The position numbers and the translations under genes were made by a program. Source: Halovivax cerinus (GTDB lineage Archaea > Halobacteriota > Halobacteria > Halobacteriales > Natrialbaceae). From it: 64,000 nt of DNA. The stretch covers positions 1,054,001 to 1,118,000 of the forward strand of contig NZ_CP101824.1 in assembly GCF_024498195.1 (NCBI RefSeq). Direction: 5' to 3'. Below, in pieces: positions 43,753-54,080 of the stretch. The notes beneath the pieces are model-generated. The model saw only the letters and a list, made by a program, of their open reading frames with translations. It searched no databases and was not told where the DNA came from. The number at the start of each line of letters is the position of its first letter. Within the stretch, counting starts at the first letter, position 1.

Positions 43753-44865
43753 TCAGGGATCGGTCGGTCGGGCGCCGAGTTCGAGGTCGACGGTCGTCGA
43801 CTCGCCGTCGCGACGCACCTCGACGGGGACGGTCTGGCCGGGACTGGCCTGGAGGGCGAGGACGCGAGAGAGGGCTCCGCTGTCCGGGATCGGTTCGCCG
43901 GCGAGTCCGACGACGACGTCGCCGCCGACCGGGATACTGACTCCCTCGTAGGTAACCTGGTCGGTGCTCCCCTGGAGCACGCCGGCCGCCGGCCCGTCAG
44001 CCGGGACGTCGACGATCAGAACGCCGGTCGCCTCTGCCAGGTCGTTCGCCGTCGCGACGGCCGGCGTCACCTCGCGGAGTGTGACGCCCATGCGCGGGTG
44101 GTCGTACCGTCCGGCCTCGATCAGGCTGGGGAGAACGCGACTCGCGAGCGCGGCCGAGATGGCGAAGCCGACGCCCTCGACGATGCCGGCGTTGACGACT
44201 CCGACAACGCGCCCGTCGATGTCTAGCAGCGGCCCGCCGCTGTTGCCGGGGTTGACGCCCGCGTCGGTCTGGACCGCGTTCGGGATGTCGTAGCCCTGCG
44301 GGCCGGGAAGCGAACGGTTCACGCCGCTGACGATGCCCTGGGACATCGTCCCCTCGAGCCCGTAGGGGTTGCCGACGGCCAGGACCTCCTGGCCGACGGT
44401 CGGGAGGACGTCGGCGAACGGGAGCGACGCGGCGGAGTCGGGCCGGTGAACCACGTCGAGGGCGGCCAGATCGCTGTAGACGTCGGTGCCGACGACCTCG
44501 GCTTCCGTCCAGTCGCCGTTGGTGTACTGCAACTGGATCAACTCCGCACCCTCGACGACGTGGTTGTTCGTCACGAGGTGGTCGTCGAAGACGAACGCCG
44601 ACCCCTGTCCGGCACCCTCCCCGCCGTCTTCGGTCTCGACGCCGCTGACCGTCACCATCGCAACCGAGTCGATCACGTCCGCGTAGATCTCAGTGTAGAC
44701 CGTCCCGTCGGCCCGCTCCTCGAGGTCGACGGTACTGGGGAGGGAGGAGTCGCCGCGGCCCGACCGCGCGCGGGAGCCGGGTTCGGCGCAGCCGGCGACG
44801 GCGGCGAGGAATCCTCCGCCACCGGCCGCGAGAAATCCCCTGCGAGAGATAGCCGGATCGTCCAT
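43753..44865 (-). CDS. HtrA/DegP-type serine protease, Tat lipoprotein
   Basis: 370 aa. The N-terminus SRRGFLAAGGGGFLAAVAGC has a twin-arginine signal and lipobox (Cys26), so the protein should be anchored outside the membrane. Trypsin-like catalytic triad: H102 (VTNNHVV), D132 (YSDLAALDV), S209 (GNSGGPL). One PDZ domain follows from about 270 (MGVTLREVTPAVA to GDVVVGLAGEPI). HtrA proteases degrade damaged exported proteins. The start at 44865 places the signal peptide at the very N-terminus; a longer frame to 45024 was rejected. Confidence 0.93.
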   Translation of the reverse strand: MDDPAISRRGFLAAGGGGFLAAVAGCAEPGSRARSGRGDSSLPSTVDLEERADGTVYTEIYADVIDSVAMVTVSGVETEDGGEGAGQGSAFVFDDHLVTNNHVVEGAELIQLQYTNGDWTEAEVVGTDVYSDLAALDVVHRPDSAASLPFADVLPTVGQEVLAVGNPYGLEGTMSQGIVSGVNRSLPGPQGYDIPNAVQTDAGVNPGNSGGPLLDIDGRVVGVVNAGIVEGVGFAISAALASRVLPSLIEAGRYDHPRMGVTLREVTPAVATANDLAEATGVLIVDVPADGPAAGVLQGSTDQVTYEGVSIPVGGDVVVGLAGEPIPDSGALSRVLALQASPGQTVPVEVRRDGESTTVDLELGARPTDP

Positions 44866-45033
44866 ACGCCGGCAACGACCCGGACCGTCTTCAAGTCCGT
44901 GATCCGGAACTTCGAGTGATGGCGAGAGCAGGAGAGCGCCGTGTGAGAACGCGGGACCGGAACTGTCGTGACGACGCGGTCCCGAAAGCGTGAATGGAAA
45001 GCGTGTTACGCCCCACGACCTCACCTAGGTGCA

Positions 45034-46464
45034 ATGACCATCACGGATGCGGCGGCCGACCTGCTCGCGGGCGGTCCCGTCTGTGACGCCTGCCTCGGGC
45101 GGCCGTTCGCCGACCGAAGCTTCGGCCTGCGAAACGAGGAGCGCGGCCGGGCGCTTCGGACCACGCTGGCCCTCGAAGCGGACGAGCCGTACGAGCCCGT
45201 CGACCCGGTCGAGTGCTGGGTCTGCGAGGGCTACTGCGGGACGTTCGACGCCCTGGCCGACGCCGTCGTCGAGACGCTGGACGGAGTCGACTTCGCCACG
45301 TATCAGGTCGGGACGGTCGTCCCGCCGCTGGTCGAGGAGAACGACCGCTTGCTCCGAGAGGACGCCGGCATGGAGCCCGACGCCGGCGAACCGCTCAAGC
45401 GCGAGGTCAACCGCGAGGTGGGTCGGCGCGTCGGCGCGCGGACCGGTGCCGAGGTCGACTTCGAGCGCCCGGACGTCCTCTGCGTCGTCGACCTCTCGGC
45501 GTTCGACCCGTACGCGGTCCTCGAGGACGGCGACGCCGTCACGGCCCACGCCGTCGACCGCCAGATCAACCCCGCGTTCGTCTACGGCCGCTACCGCAAG
45601 ATCGAGCGCGACATCCCACAGACGGAGTGGCCCTGTCGAGAGTGTGGCGGCAGCGGCACTCAGCTCGCCGACGACGGTGAGGAGCCCTGTGACTACTGCG
45701 GCGGCTCGGGCTACCTCTACGATACGAGCATCGAGGAGACGGTTCGCCCGCACGTCGTCGACGCGATGGAGGGTCGCGAGGGTACCTTCCACGGGGCGGG
45801 CCGGGAGGACGTCGACGCCCGGATGCTCGGCACCGGCCGCCCGTTCGTCCTCGAAGTCAAACACCCCTACCACCGGACACCCGACGTCTCTGCACTCGAA
45901 GCCGAGATCAACGAGGCCGCAGCGGGCGCCGTCGAAGTCGAGGACCTCCGCCTCGCGACCCACGACATGGTCGAACGCGTCAAGGAACACGACGCCAGCA
46001 AACGCTATCGCGCCGCCGTCCAGTTCGACGAGCCGGTGAGCGTGACTGCCCTCGACGCACTCGCCGAACTCGAAGGAACCACCGTCGAGCAGTTCACGCC
46101 CCAGCGCGTCGACCACCGCCGGGCCGAGTTGACCCGCGAACGGACCGTCTACGCCATCGACGGCGAGCCGGGGATCGTCGACGAGATGGTCGACAGCGTC
46201 GACGAAGCCGTCCTGGGTGACGGGGAAGTGAACGCCGCCACCGCCACCATCGAGGTCCACGGCGCCGGCGGCCTCTACATCAAGGAACTCATCAGCGGCG
46301 ACGACGGACGAACGGAGCCGAGCGTGGCCGGACTGCTCGATACCGGCGCCGAGGTGATCGCCCTGGACGTGCTCGCTGTCGAGGGCGAGGACGAACCGTT
46401 CGAACGCGCCGACTTCTTCGTAGACGAGTCCGACGCCGACGGCGAATCCGGTGGTGACGCGTGA
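45034..46464 (+). CDS. pus10: tRNA pseudouridine synthase Pus10
   Basis: 476 aa. The N-terminal part has zinc pairs CDACLGRPF and CWVCEGYCG, a THUMP-like middle, then the catalytic domain with KIERDIPQTEWPC, a two-knuckle CRECGGSG/CDYCGGSG insertion, and GAGREDVDARMLGTGRPFVLEVKHP with the catalytic Asp. C-terminal HGAGGLYIKELISGDDGRT is typical. Pus10 makes pseudouridine 54 and 55 in archaeal tRNAs. The next small gene overlaps the stop by 3 nt. Confidence 0.95.
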   Translation: MTITDAAADLLAGGPVCDACLGRPFADRSFGLRNEERGRALRTTLALEADEPYEPVDPVECWVCEGYCGTFDALADAVVETLDGVDFATYQVGTVVPPLVEENDRLLREDAGMEPDAGEPLKREVNREVGRRVGARTGAEVDFERPDVLCVVDLSAFDPYAVLEDGDAVTAHAVDRQINPAFVYGRYRKIERDIPQTEWPCRECGGSGTQLADDGEEPCDYCGGSGYLYDTSIEETVRPHVVDAMEGREGTFHGAGREDVDARMLGTGRPFVLEVKHPYHRTPDVSALEAEINEAAAGAVEVEDLRLATHDMVERVKEHDASKRYRAAVQFDEPVSVTALDALAELEGTTVEQFTPQRVDHRRAELTRERTVYAIDGEPGIVDEMVDSVDEAVLGDGEVNAATATIEVHGAGGLYIKELISGDDGRTEPSVAGLLDTGAEVIALDVLAVEGEDEPFERADFFVDESDADGESGGDA

Positions 46465-46622
46465 CCCCCTCCGACCGACAACTCCACATCCTCTACCTCG
46501 TCGGTATCGCGCTCAACGCGATCGGGCTGGCCTACGCCATCGATTCGGGCGAGTACCTCTTCGCTGGCACATTCGTGTTGATCCTCGCGTACATCGTGTT
46601 CCGGTTCCGGCTGACGCGGTGA
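46461..46622 (+). CDS. Small membrane protein overlapping pus10
   Basis: 53 aa from GTG 46461, whose GTGA overlaps the pus10 stop; translational coupling is likely. Two hydrophobic segments: ILYLVGIALNAIGLAYAI and YLFAGTFVLILAYIVFRF. No family recognised; many haloarchaea carry a small membrane gene behind pus10 as far as I recall. Confidence 0.65.
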   Translation: MTPSDRQLHILYLVGIALNAIGLAYAIDSGEYLFAGTFVLILAYIVFRFRLTR

Positions 46623-46675
46623 GGTCTCCGAGTCCCGACCGACGCGCAGCCGCCGAGGATTCGTTTCGTTCGGTG

Positions 46676-47197
46676 CTACTCACTCGCGACGTGCCGACGG
46701 CGATACCACCCGACGGCCTCGTCGAAGAGTTGCCGTCCAAGAACGAGCAGTGCGAGCGGGATACCGGCCGAGAGTGTGAGCAGGCCGCCGAAGAAGACGC
46801 AGCCGCCGGTATCGGCGTACAGGGCAGGGAGACTCACAACCGACAGAAAGAGCGTCAGTGCGGCGAGAAGCCCGATCATGCCAGTCCAGCGGGCGCGAGC
46901 GCTCTTGATGGCGGCGACGCCGCCCGATCCGATCGAGACACCCTCTCGGACCACGTCGACGAGCACGACGACGGCCAGCGCGCCGGGCACGAGCAGTTCC
47001 GGATCGGCCGGAAATCCGGCCACCTCCGGCCACGAGGGGTACTCGATCGGGACGCCCGTGCTCATCACCCAGACGACGAGGAGTACGCCGACGGCGAGGG
47101 CGGCTTCGACCGTTCTCGCGATTCCGCACTTCAGTTTAGGTATCTGGACGTTCAGTATACCGGTCAATACGCGTTCGGTCGGGCCGAGCGGAGTCAC
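46676..47197 (-). CDS. Multi-pass membrane protein, function unknown
   Basis: 173 aa if started at the GTG 47197, giving four hydrophobic segments (AALAVGVLLVVWVM; LLVPGALAVVVLVDVV; GMIGLLAALTLFLSVV; GGLLTLSAGIPLALLVL). An ATG at 47065 would give 129 aa and lose the first helix. Neither start has a clear promoter box. Divergent from rnhB and convergent with the small gene at 46461. Ends GWYRRRHVASE. Confidence 0.55.
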   Translation of the reverse strand: MTPLGPTERVLTGILNVQIPKLKCGIARTVEAALAVGVLLVVWVMSTGVPIEYPSWPEVAGFPADPELLVPGALAVVVLVDVVREGVSIGSGGVAAIKSARARWTGMIGLLAALTLFLSVVSLPALYADTGGCVFFGGLLTLSAGIPLALLVLGRQLFDEAVGWYRRRHVASE

Positions 47198-47233
47198 AAC
47201 GATTTTGCGCCAGTCCGACGATGGCTCACCAAC

Positions 47234-47947
47234 ATGGTCTTCGGCGTCGACGAGGCGGGGAAGGGGCCAGCGCTCGGTCCGATGATCGCCGCGGCCGTCC
47301 ACGTGGACGATCGTACCCGACTCCCCGACGGCATGGCCGATTCGAAGGACCTCGCCCCCGACCGGCGCGAGGAACTGGCGGCACGCCTTCGGTCGGCCGA
47401 CGACGTCGCCGTCGGCGTCCGTGCGATCACGCCGGCGACGATCGACGACCCGGAGACGGACATGAACGGGCTCGCCGTCGCCGCCCACGCGAAAGCGATC
47501 GAGGCGGCACTGGCCGACGCGGGCCTGGCCGATTCGAGCCTGGATGGCTCGGGAGTCGACGACGATCTTCCCACGGGCACCTGTGACGCCTGCGATACGG
47601 ACGCGGACCGCTTTGCCCGGCGGGTGACCGACGCCTGCTCGCACCCGATCGACGTCGCGGCCGAACACGGCGCCGACGCCGACGACCCACTCGTAGGCGC
47701 GGCGAGCATCGTCGCGAAAGTCGAGCGAGACGCTCGCATGACCGACGTCGCCGACACCTACGCCGACGCCGGCTACGGCGATCCGGGGAGCGGCTACCCG
47801 AGCGATCCGAACACGCGCGCGTTCCTCGAGGCCTACGTGGACGAGACGGGCACCCTTCCCGACTGTGCCCGCCAGTCGTGGGCGACGTGTCGGGACGTGC
47901 TCGCCGACGCCCAGCAGTCGGGCCTCGGGGACTTCGCGAGCGAGTGA
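47234..47947 (+). CDS. rnhB: Ribonuclease HII
   Basis: 237 aa. The active-site Asp and Glu are in VFGVDEAGKGPALGPM at the N-terminus; a third acidic residue is in CDACDTDADRF and the fourth in DPLVGAASIVAKVERD. It removes RNA from RNA-DNA hybrids and single ribonucleotides. The ttttg box at 47203-47206 lies 29 nt before the ATG. The C-terminus has YPSDPNTRAFLEAY, usual for the family. Confidence 0.95.
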   Translation: MVFGVDEAGKGPALGPMIAAAVHVDDRTRLPDGMADSKDLAPDRREELAARLRSADDVAVGVRAITPATIDDPETDMNGLAVAAHAKAIEAALADAGLADSSLDGSGVDDDLPTGTCDACDTDADRFARRVTDACSHPIDVAAEHGADADDPLVGAASIVAKVERDARMTDVADTYADAGYGDPGSGYPSDPNTRAFLEAYVDETGTLPDCARQSWATCRDVLADAQQSGLGDFASE

Positions 47948-48020
47948 GCGGTTGTGTCGAGGCATCCGATACGCGGCACGTGAAGGCAGTTTTTTGCCGA
48001 CCCCGCCCGCACGCACCGAC

Positions 48021-48263
48021 ATGGAACACACTGCCGAAGCGTACGGCGAGTACTGGGGTGGCGCCGTCCGGATCGCTGTCGGCGGGCTACTCACGTGGAT
48101 CGGACGCACGGTGGCCGGTCCGTTCCTGGCACTGGACGGACTGGGCCCGACCGCCGTCGGGTTCGCCGTCTTCGCCGGAATGCTTGTCGTCGGGACGTAC
48201 GTCGCCGTTCTCGGACTCGCGCGGGTGATTCGGACAGCGGTCGCCGCCGAACGCAGTCGATGA
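48021..48263 (+). CDS. Small two-helix membrane protein
   Basis: 80 aa with an amphipathic start EHTAEAYGEYWGG and hydrophobic segments at about 15-38 and 42-66, then a basic tail. A perfect T-tract promoter (47990-47995) precedes it by 28 nt, which is the best evidence that this is a real gene. Function unknown. Confidence 0.65.
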   Translation: MEHTAEAYGEYWGGAVRIAVGGLLTWIGRTVAGPFLALDGLGPTAVGFAVFAGMLVVGTYVAVLGLARVIRTAVAAERSR

Positions 48264-48416
48264 CACGGCGAGTCGTCCCGGCCACGATCGATATGTGAGT
48301 CGCTCTGGCGACGCCACCCACTATACCCGTTACAAACCCCGTCACACGGCCGATCCAGCCGCCTGGCGTGACCGCACTTCGTCACGCTTTACCCATTGCG
48401 ATTCGAAAACCGGTGC

Positions 48417-50261
48417 ATGAGTGACGTTCCCTCGCGCGAGGAGGTCCCCGCGGAGCACACCTGGGATCTGAGCCGCATTTTCGACTCTCCTGAGGACTGG
48501 CGCGACGCCTACGACGACGTCTCCGACCGCCTCGACGAACTGACCGCCTACGAGGGTGAGACGGTATCCGACGCCGAGACCCTCCGCGTGGTTCTCGAGA
48601 CGCGTGACGCCCTCATGCGAGAGGTCGAGCGCGTCGGCGCCTACGCGCGGATGCGACGCGACGAGGATACGACCGATCAAGACCGGCAAGCGATGGCGGC
48701 ACGGGCCGAGTCGCTCGTCGCCGACGCCCAGTCGGCCGCCTCGTTCGTCGAACCGGAGATCCAGGACCTCACGACGGAGGCGTTCGAATCCTACGTCGAC
48801 GAGGAACCCGACCTGGAGCGGTATCGTCAGTACGTCGACGACGCCCTCCGGATGAAACCCCACACCCGCTCGCCGGAGGTCGAAGAACTACTCGCCGACT
48901 TCGGCGAGGTCACCGGCACCGCGGGCACCGTCTACTCGATGCTCGCGAACGCGGACATGACGTTCCCGACCGTAGCGGACAGCGAGGCGCGACGCGCCTC
49001 GGACGAATCGAGCGATGACGAATCGCGAGACCCCGACGGTGGGGAGGTCGAGATCACGCAGAGTAACTTCGTCAACCTGCTCAAACGCCCCGACCGGGAC
49101 TTCCGCGAACGCGTCTACGAGGCGTACTTCGAGGAGTGGGGCGACGTGCGAAACACGGTCTCGACGGCCTACGCCAAGAGCGTCACCGCCGACGTCCGGC
49201 TGGCCGAAGCCCGCAACTACGAGACGGCCCGCGAAGCCTCGCTGGACGACGCGAACGTCCCCGTCGAGGTCTACGACACCCTCGTCGACACCGTCACCGA
49301 CAACCTCGACGCACTGCATCGCCACGCCGAACTCAAACGCGAGGCGCTCGGCGTCGACGAACTCCGACCGTGGGACCTCTACATGCCCCTCACCGGTGGC
49401 GAAGGTCCGGAGATCCCCTACGACGAGGCCTGCGAACACGTGATCGAGGCCGTCGCGCCGCTCGGCGAGGACTACCAGGACCGGCTCGCCGAGGGCCTCG
49501 AGTCGCGCTGGGTCGACATCTACGAGAACGAGGGCAAGCGCGCCGGCGCCTACTCCGCCGGCACGTACGACACCGAGCCGTTCGTCCTGATGAACTACCA
49601 GGACGACGTCGCCTCGATGTACACGCTGGCCCACGAACTCGGCCACTCGCTGCACTCTGACCGCACCCGCAGGAACCAACCGTACGTCTACGCGAGCTAC
49701 GAACTCTTCGTCGCCGAGGTCGCGAGCACGGTCAACGAGGCACTCCTGACCGAGCACCTCTTAGAGACCGTCGAGGACCCCGAGTTCCGCGTCCACATCC
49801 TGAACGAGTTCTTAGAGCGCGTTCGCTCGACGCTCTTCCGGCAGACCCTGTTCGCCGAGTTCGAACACCGCGCACACGAACTCGAGGAGGCCGGCGAACC
49901 CCTGACCGCCGACCGGCTCGACGACCTCTTCGGCGACCTCAAGGCCCGCTACTACGAACCCGCGGCGCTCGACGATCACATCGCTCGCGAGTGGATGCGC
50001 ATCCCGCACTTCTACCGCGCGTTCTACGTCTACCAGTACTCGACCGGTATCTCGGCCGCGCTCGCGCTCGTCGACGACATCGTTTCGGACGGCGACGACG
50101 CGGCCGCCGACTATCTCGAGTTCCTCCGCCTCGGCTCCCGGGAGTACCCACTCGACCTCCTCGAGACCGCCGGCGTCGACATGCGCTCGCCCGACCCCGT
50201 CGAACGAGCGATCGACCGCTACGCGGATCGCCTCGACGAACTGGCCGAGATCGTCGACTGA
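48417..50261 (+). CDS. pepF: Oligoendopeptidase F, M3B metallopeptidase
   Basis: 614 aa, usual length. The zinc motif is HELGH (406-410) in LAHELGHSLHS, with the downstream Glu in VAEVASTVNEALL. The N-terminus EHTWDLSRIFDSPEDW is characteristic of PepF. It cuts short peptides in the cytoplasm. A short polar insertion (about 190-210) splits the N-terminal helical domain. A cttta box at 48388 supports the start. The proteasomal ATPase gene lies downstream, so both protein-turnover genes are neighbours. Confidence 0.95.
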   Translation: MSDVPSREEVPAEHTWDLSRIFDSPEDWRDAYDDVSDRLDELTAYEGETVSDAETLRVVLETRDALMREVERVGAYARMRRDEDTTDQDRQAMAARAESLVADAQSAASFVEPEIQDLTTEAFESYVDEEPDLERYRQYVDDALRMKPHTRSPEVEELLADFGEVTGTAGTVYSMLANADMTFPTVADSEARRASDESSDDESRDPDGGEVEITQSNFVNLLKRPDRDFRERVYEAYFEEWGDVRNTVSTAYAKSVTADVRLAEARNYETAREASLDDANVPVEVYDTLVDTVTDNLDALHRHAELKREALGVDELRPWDLYMPLTGGEGPEIPYDEACEHVIEAVAPLGEDYQDRLAEGLESRWVDIYENEGKRAGAYSAGTYDTEPFVLMNYQDDVASMYTLAHELGHSLHSDRTRRNQPYVYASYELFVAEVASTVNEALLTEHLLETVEDPEFRVHILNEFLERVRSTLFRQTLFAEFEHRAHELEEAGEPLTADRLDDLFGDLKARYYEPAALDDHIAREWMRIPHFYRAFYVYQYSTGISAALALVDDIVSDGDDAAADYLEFLRLGSREYPLDLLETAGVDMRSPDPVERAIDRYADRLDELAEIVD

Positions 50262-50491
50262 CCCCGAACACCGCTGATCCTCTCGATCTGTGGCCGTACG
50301 CACCCTCGCCGGACGTGCTTGAATCGCGGTCGACGACGCGTCGCGGGTCCCCAAACGATCGCTCGACCCTGAACCGGCGACCGACAGCCGGGATTTCGCC
50401 ACACCCACGGCTGTCTGTCTACCGACCATCGGTTCCCGGCCCGCGACCCAAAGGCACATTTACGTCGGCCGATTATCCACCGCTCGTCAGA

Positions 50492-51721
<1,230 letters not shown>

Positions 51722-51742
51722 CGAACTTTTTCTCTGCGCTCT

Positions 51743-51779
51743 GGCGAGACGGCGCCAGTGTGCTGGCGCACGTCTCGCC
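51743..51779 (+). terminator. Long hairpin downstream of pan
   Basis: ggcgagacg/cgtctcgcc (9 bp) continues inward into gcgccag/ctggcgc with a tgtg loop and one unpaired A: 16 base pairs in 37 nt. A T-rich ctttttct precedes it at 51726-51733. It may stop transcription or protect the pan mRNA. The rest of 51780-52066 shows no gene. Confidence 0.5.
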
Positions 51780-52080
51780 GACGCTCGGAAAAACTTCGAT
51801 GAAAAGCACTCCTCCCTCCGTTGCAGCCGCGCACGGCGCGGCTTTCACATCGGTCGTCGGCCCGCTCGCTCACTTCGTTCGCTCACGGAACACGGAACTA
51901 GTGTAAACCAGCCTTTCCCCGTGCTCGCGTGCCCGGTGGGCACGCTCGCGGCCACGGCACCGTTGGTGTCCACTCTCGTCCATAGTGGCTGCTTTCATCC
52001 GTTGCTACGAGCCGATGGGCACTGACGGCTGTTCCGAACTACATGCTACCGATACATGGTGCCATTTATGTTATACTGGA

Positions 52081-52095
52081 CACCCAGTTTGGGTG
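52081..52095 (+). promoter_or_regulatory. Palindrome between TATA box and start of the 52113 gene
   Basis: cacccagtttgggtg has perfect 6-bp arms. It lies just behind a TATA-like ttatgttata (52067-52076) and 18 nt before the ATG, an operator-like position. Confidence 0.4.
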
Positions 52096-52112
52096 GTGAA
52101 AACCCGCAGGCG

Positions 52113-52487
52113 ATGCCCTCCAAACGAACCCTCGTCCGATCACTCTCCGTGTTCGTCTACGGACTGGCGATCTTTCTGGTACTGTCCCTCTTTACCCCGC
52201 CTGGTGGGGCGCTCGTCGCGATTCCGATGGCGACGACGCTCGGCGTGATTGCCCATGCCACACGGACCGGCCGAATAGCCGAACTCGGCTACGCCACCAT
52301 CGGACTGTGGGCGGGGTTGCTCGTCTTCATCGCGTCCCTCGGGATCTGGACGGAACTCGTAGCGCCCCGCGGAGTCCGGCCGTTCGACCCGGTGGGGGTC
52401 CCGGGGATGAGCGGGGCGGTCGGCTGCGTGGTCGGTGCCTATCTACTCGCGAGCCGGAGTGTCGGTCGCGATGAGGGCGCAGTCTGA
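52113..52487 (+). CDS. Four-helix membrane protein, function unknown
   Basis: 124 aa with four hydrophobic segments: LSVFVYGLAIFLVLSLF, ALVAIPMATTLGVIAHA, YATIGLWAGLLVFIASLGIW and GAVGCVVGAYLLA. The ATG at 52113 begins MPSKRTLVRSLS; an ATG at 52056 would pass through the TATA and palindrome and was rejected. No family recognised. Confidence 0.65.
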   Translation: MPSKRTLVRSLSVFVYGLAIFLVLSLFTPPGGALVAIPMATTLGVIAHATRTGRIAELGYATIGLWAGLLVFIASLGIWTELVAPRGVRPFDPVGVPGMSGAVGCVVGAYLLASRSVGRDEGAV

Positions 52488-52563
52488 CGAACGGCCCCAC
52501 GGCGGGGGATCTGCACGGTGTCGGATCGCAACGCCTTACGCCGTCGGGGCCCGAGGGCGGGTG

Positions 52564-53043
52564 ATGAGTACGATTCGGGTCGTCTGGGGGTCGGCGACGG
52601 GGCCGACGGAGATGGCGGCCTACGACGCGGCGCTGTCGGACGCGGGTATCGAGAACTACAACCTCGTGGCCGTCTCGTCTGTGATTCCCGCGGACGTGCC
52701 CGTCGAGGCGGTCGGGACGGCACCCGATCTCGGGCCGGCGGGCGAGCGCCTGACGGTCGTCGAGGGGCGAGCGCGGGCGGCCGGGCCGACGAGCGTGAGC
52801 GCCGGCCTCGGCTGGGTGGAGTCGGTCGACGGCGGGCCGGGGTTGTTCTACGAGGCGGTGGGCGAAGTGGGTCCGGACGACGTCGAACGCCGCGTGCGGG
52901 AGGGGCTCGACGCCGGGGCCGACCTCAGGGACTGGGAGTTCGGCGAGCCGACGGTCCGCGTCGAGGAGGCCAGCGCCGAGTCGGGCGAGTACGCGGCGGC
53001 GGTCGTCGCGGCCGCCTACGGCGAGAGTGAGCCCATCGTGTAG
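52564..53043 (+). CDS. pdaD: Pyruvoyl-dependent arginine decarboxylase
   Basis: 159 aa, a normal length. The self-cleavage site is the Ser pair in VAVSSVIPADV, where the second Ser becomes the pyruvoyl group; IRVVWGSATGPTEMAAYDAAL is the usual N-terminus and FYEAVGEV supplies a conserved Glu. It makes agmatine, needed in archaea for tRNA-Ile agmatidine and polyamines. It is followed by a DUF5811-like gene on the same strand. Confidence 0.95.
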   Translation: MSTIRVVWGSATGPTEMAAYDAALSDAGIENYNLVAVSSVIPADVPVEAVGTAPDLGPAGERLTVVEGRARAAGPTSVSAGLGWVESVDGGPGLFYEAVGEVGPDDVERRVREGLDAGADLRDWEFGEPTVRVEEASAESGEYAAAVVAAAYGESEPIV

Positions 53044-53122
53044 GCCCTGTGGCGCCTACCGCCCAGTGTTGGGAGCCAAACGCTTTTGGCCAGGCGACTC
53101 GTTGGGTCGGTACCGACTTCTC

Positions 53123-53521
53123 ATGAACGCGAACACACCGTACGCCGGCCGCCCGGGAACCACGCAGGCAGGGCACCGATCGGCGGACGATCTCACGGAG
53201 GTGACGCCCGTCCAGCGGCGGGCCCTCCGGCGAGACGTCTCTCGCGTCGCCGCCCGGACGCGCGACCTTCTCCCCGACGAATACGTCGTCGACAGCGATA
53301 TCACCCGCGGCGTCAGCGGCCCGCAACTCACCGTCGCCGTCCAGCCTCCAATCGGCCACCCCGTCAGTGCCGGTTTCGCCCCCGACGTCTCACTCGTCGA
53401 AGATTCCGAATCCGTCATCGACGACGACGAGTGCGCCGAAGTCGCCCGCGGCCTCGCCGCGAGCGCAGCGCTGCAGGTCAAACAGGCCATGGGAAGCGAG
53501 TTCACGCCGACCGCCCGCTGA
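53123..53521 (+). CDS. DUF5811-like conserved haloarchaeal protein
   Basis: 132 aa, soluble and acidic. Opens MNANTPYAGRPG, then VTPVQRRALRRDVSRVAART and a C-terminal helix ARGLAASAALQVKQAM. It matches my memory of the DUF5811 family, found beside pdaD in haloarchaea. Function unknown. Confidence 0.75.
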   Translation: MNANTPYAGRPGTTQAGHRSADDLTEVTPVQRRALRRDVSRVAARTRDLLPDEYVVDSDITRGVSGPQLTVAVQPPIGHPVSAGFAPDVSLVEDSESVIDDDECAEVARGLAASAALQVKQAMGSEFTPTAR

Positions 53522-53542
53522 CTCCGCTCACTCTCGCGTCGT

Positions 53543-53749
53543 TCACTCCTCGAAGAACGTCCAGCCGTACGCGCCGCCGAGCACCGTTGCCACCAGAATG
53601 ACTACGAACAGCAGAAAGTACAGCAGGGAGTCGCGATCGCCCGCCTGTACCTCGTTCGACACGACCATGAACGCGGCGACGAGACTCACCACGACCACGA
53701 AGCCGGCGATGCCACGCCGGCTGTCGAATCGCTCCAACACGTCTCTCAT
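53543..53749 (-). CDS. Small two-helix membrane protein
   Basis: 68 aa: a short basic start RDVLERFDSRRG, hydrophobic segments AGFVVVVSLVAAFMVV and LYFLLFVVILVATVLGGAYG, and an end GWTFFEE. Haloarchaeal proteins of this shape are common. Convergent with the DUF5811-like gene. Confidence 0.65.
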   Translation of the reverse strand: MRDVLERFDSRRGIAGFVVVVSLVAAFMVVSNEVQAGDRDSLLYFLLFVVILVATVLGGAYGWTFFEE

Positions 53750-54080
53750 ACCGCCCACCACAGAGCCGTGTGTCAAAACAATTCTGGCAGATTCGACGTA
53801 CCAGCCGCTTCTGGAACGTGAGTTTCGTTGGGAACGCGGGTCTCGATGGGAATCCGGTTACCCGTTCGGGACACAGCTCTCGGTGGGAATGCAGCTATCC
53901 GTTCGGAATGCGGGACACGGGGCAGCCGATCCACCGCGAAACCGTTTTTCCCGTCCAGCCCGGAGTCCGTGTTATGTGGCGTCCCTTCCGAAACGCGGGT
54001 GACTCGCCGTGTACTCCCCGCCTTCGGTGCGAGATGGAGCCGGACGGGGCACGGCTCCGTCCCCACCCGGGTGATCGTCG
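53750..54080. other. Region with degenerate short repeats, no gene
   Basis: Contains three degraded copies of a cg(t/a/g)tgggaa phrase (53824-53890) and twice a (t/a)ccgttcgg...gggacac-like phrase. No reading frame with protein-like content was seen up to the GTG of the ATPase gene at 54081. Confidence 0.5.

Noticed and set aside
43623-43940. TTG-started frame LWKNYWTRAWAV
   Set aside because: No promoter box and it runs antisense into the HtrA gene.
46676-48385. 569-aa minus-strand reading frame over rnhB
   Set aside because: It lies antisense to rnhB and the 48021 gene; only its last part, where codons suit membrane helices, is kept as the 46676-47197 gene.
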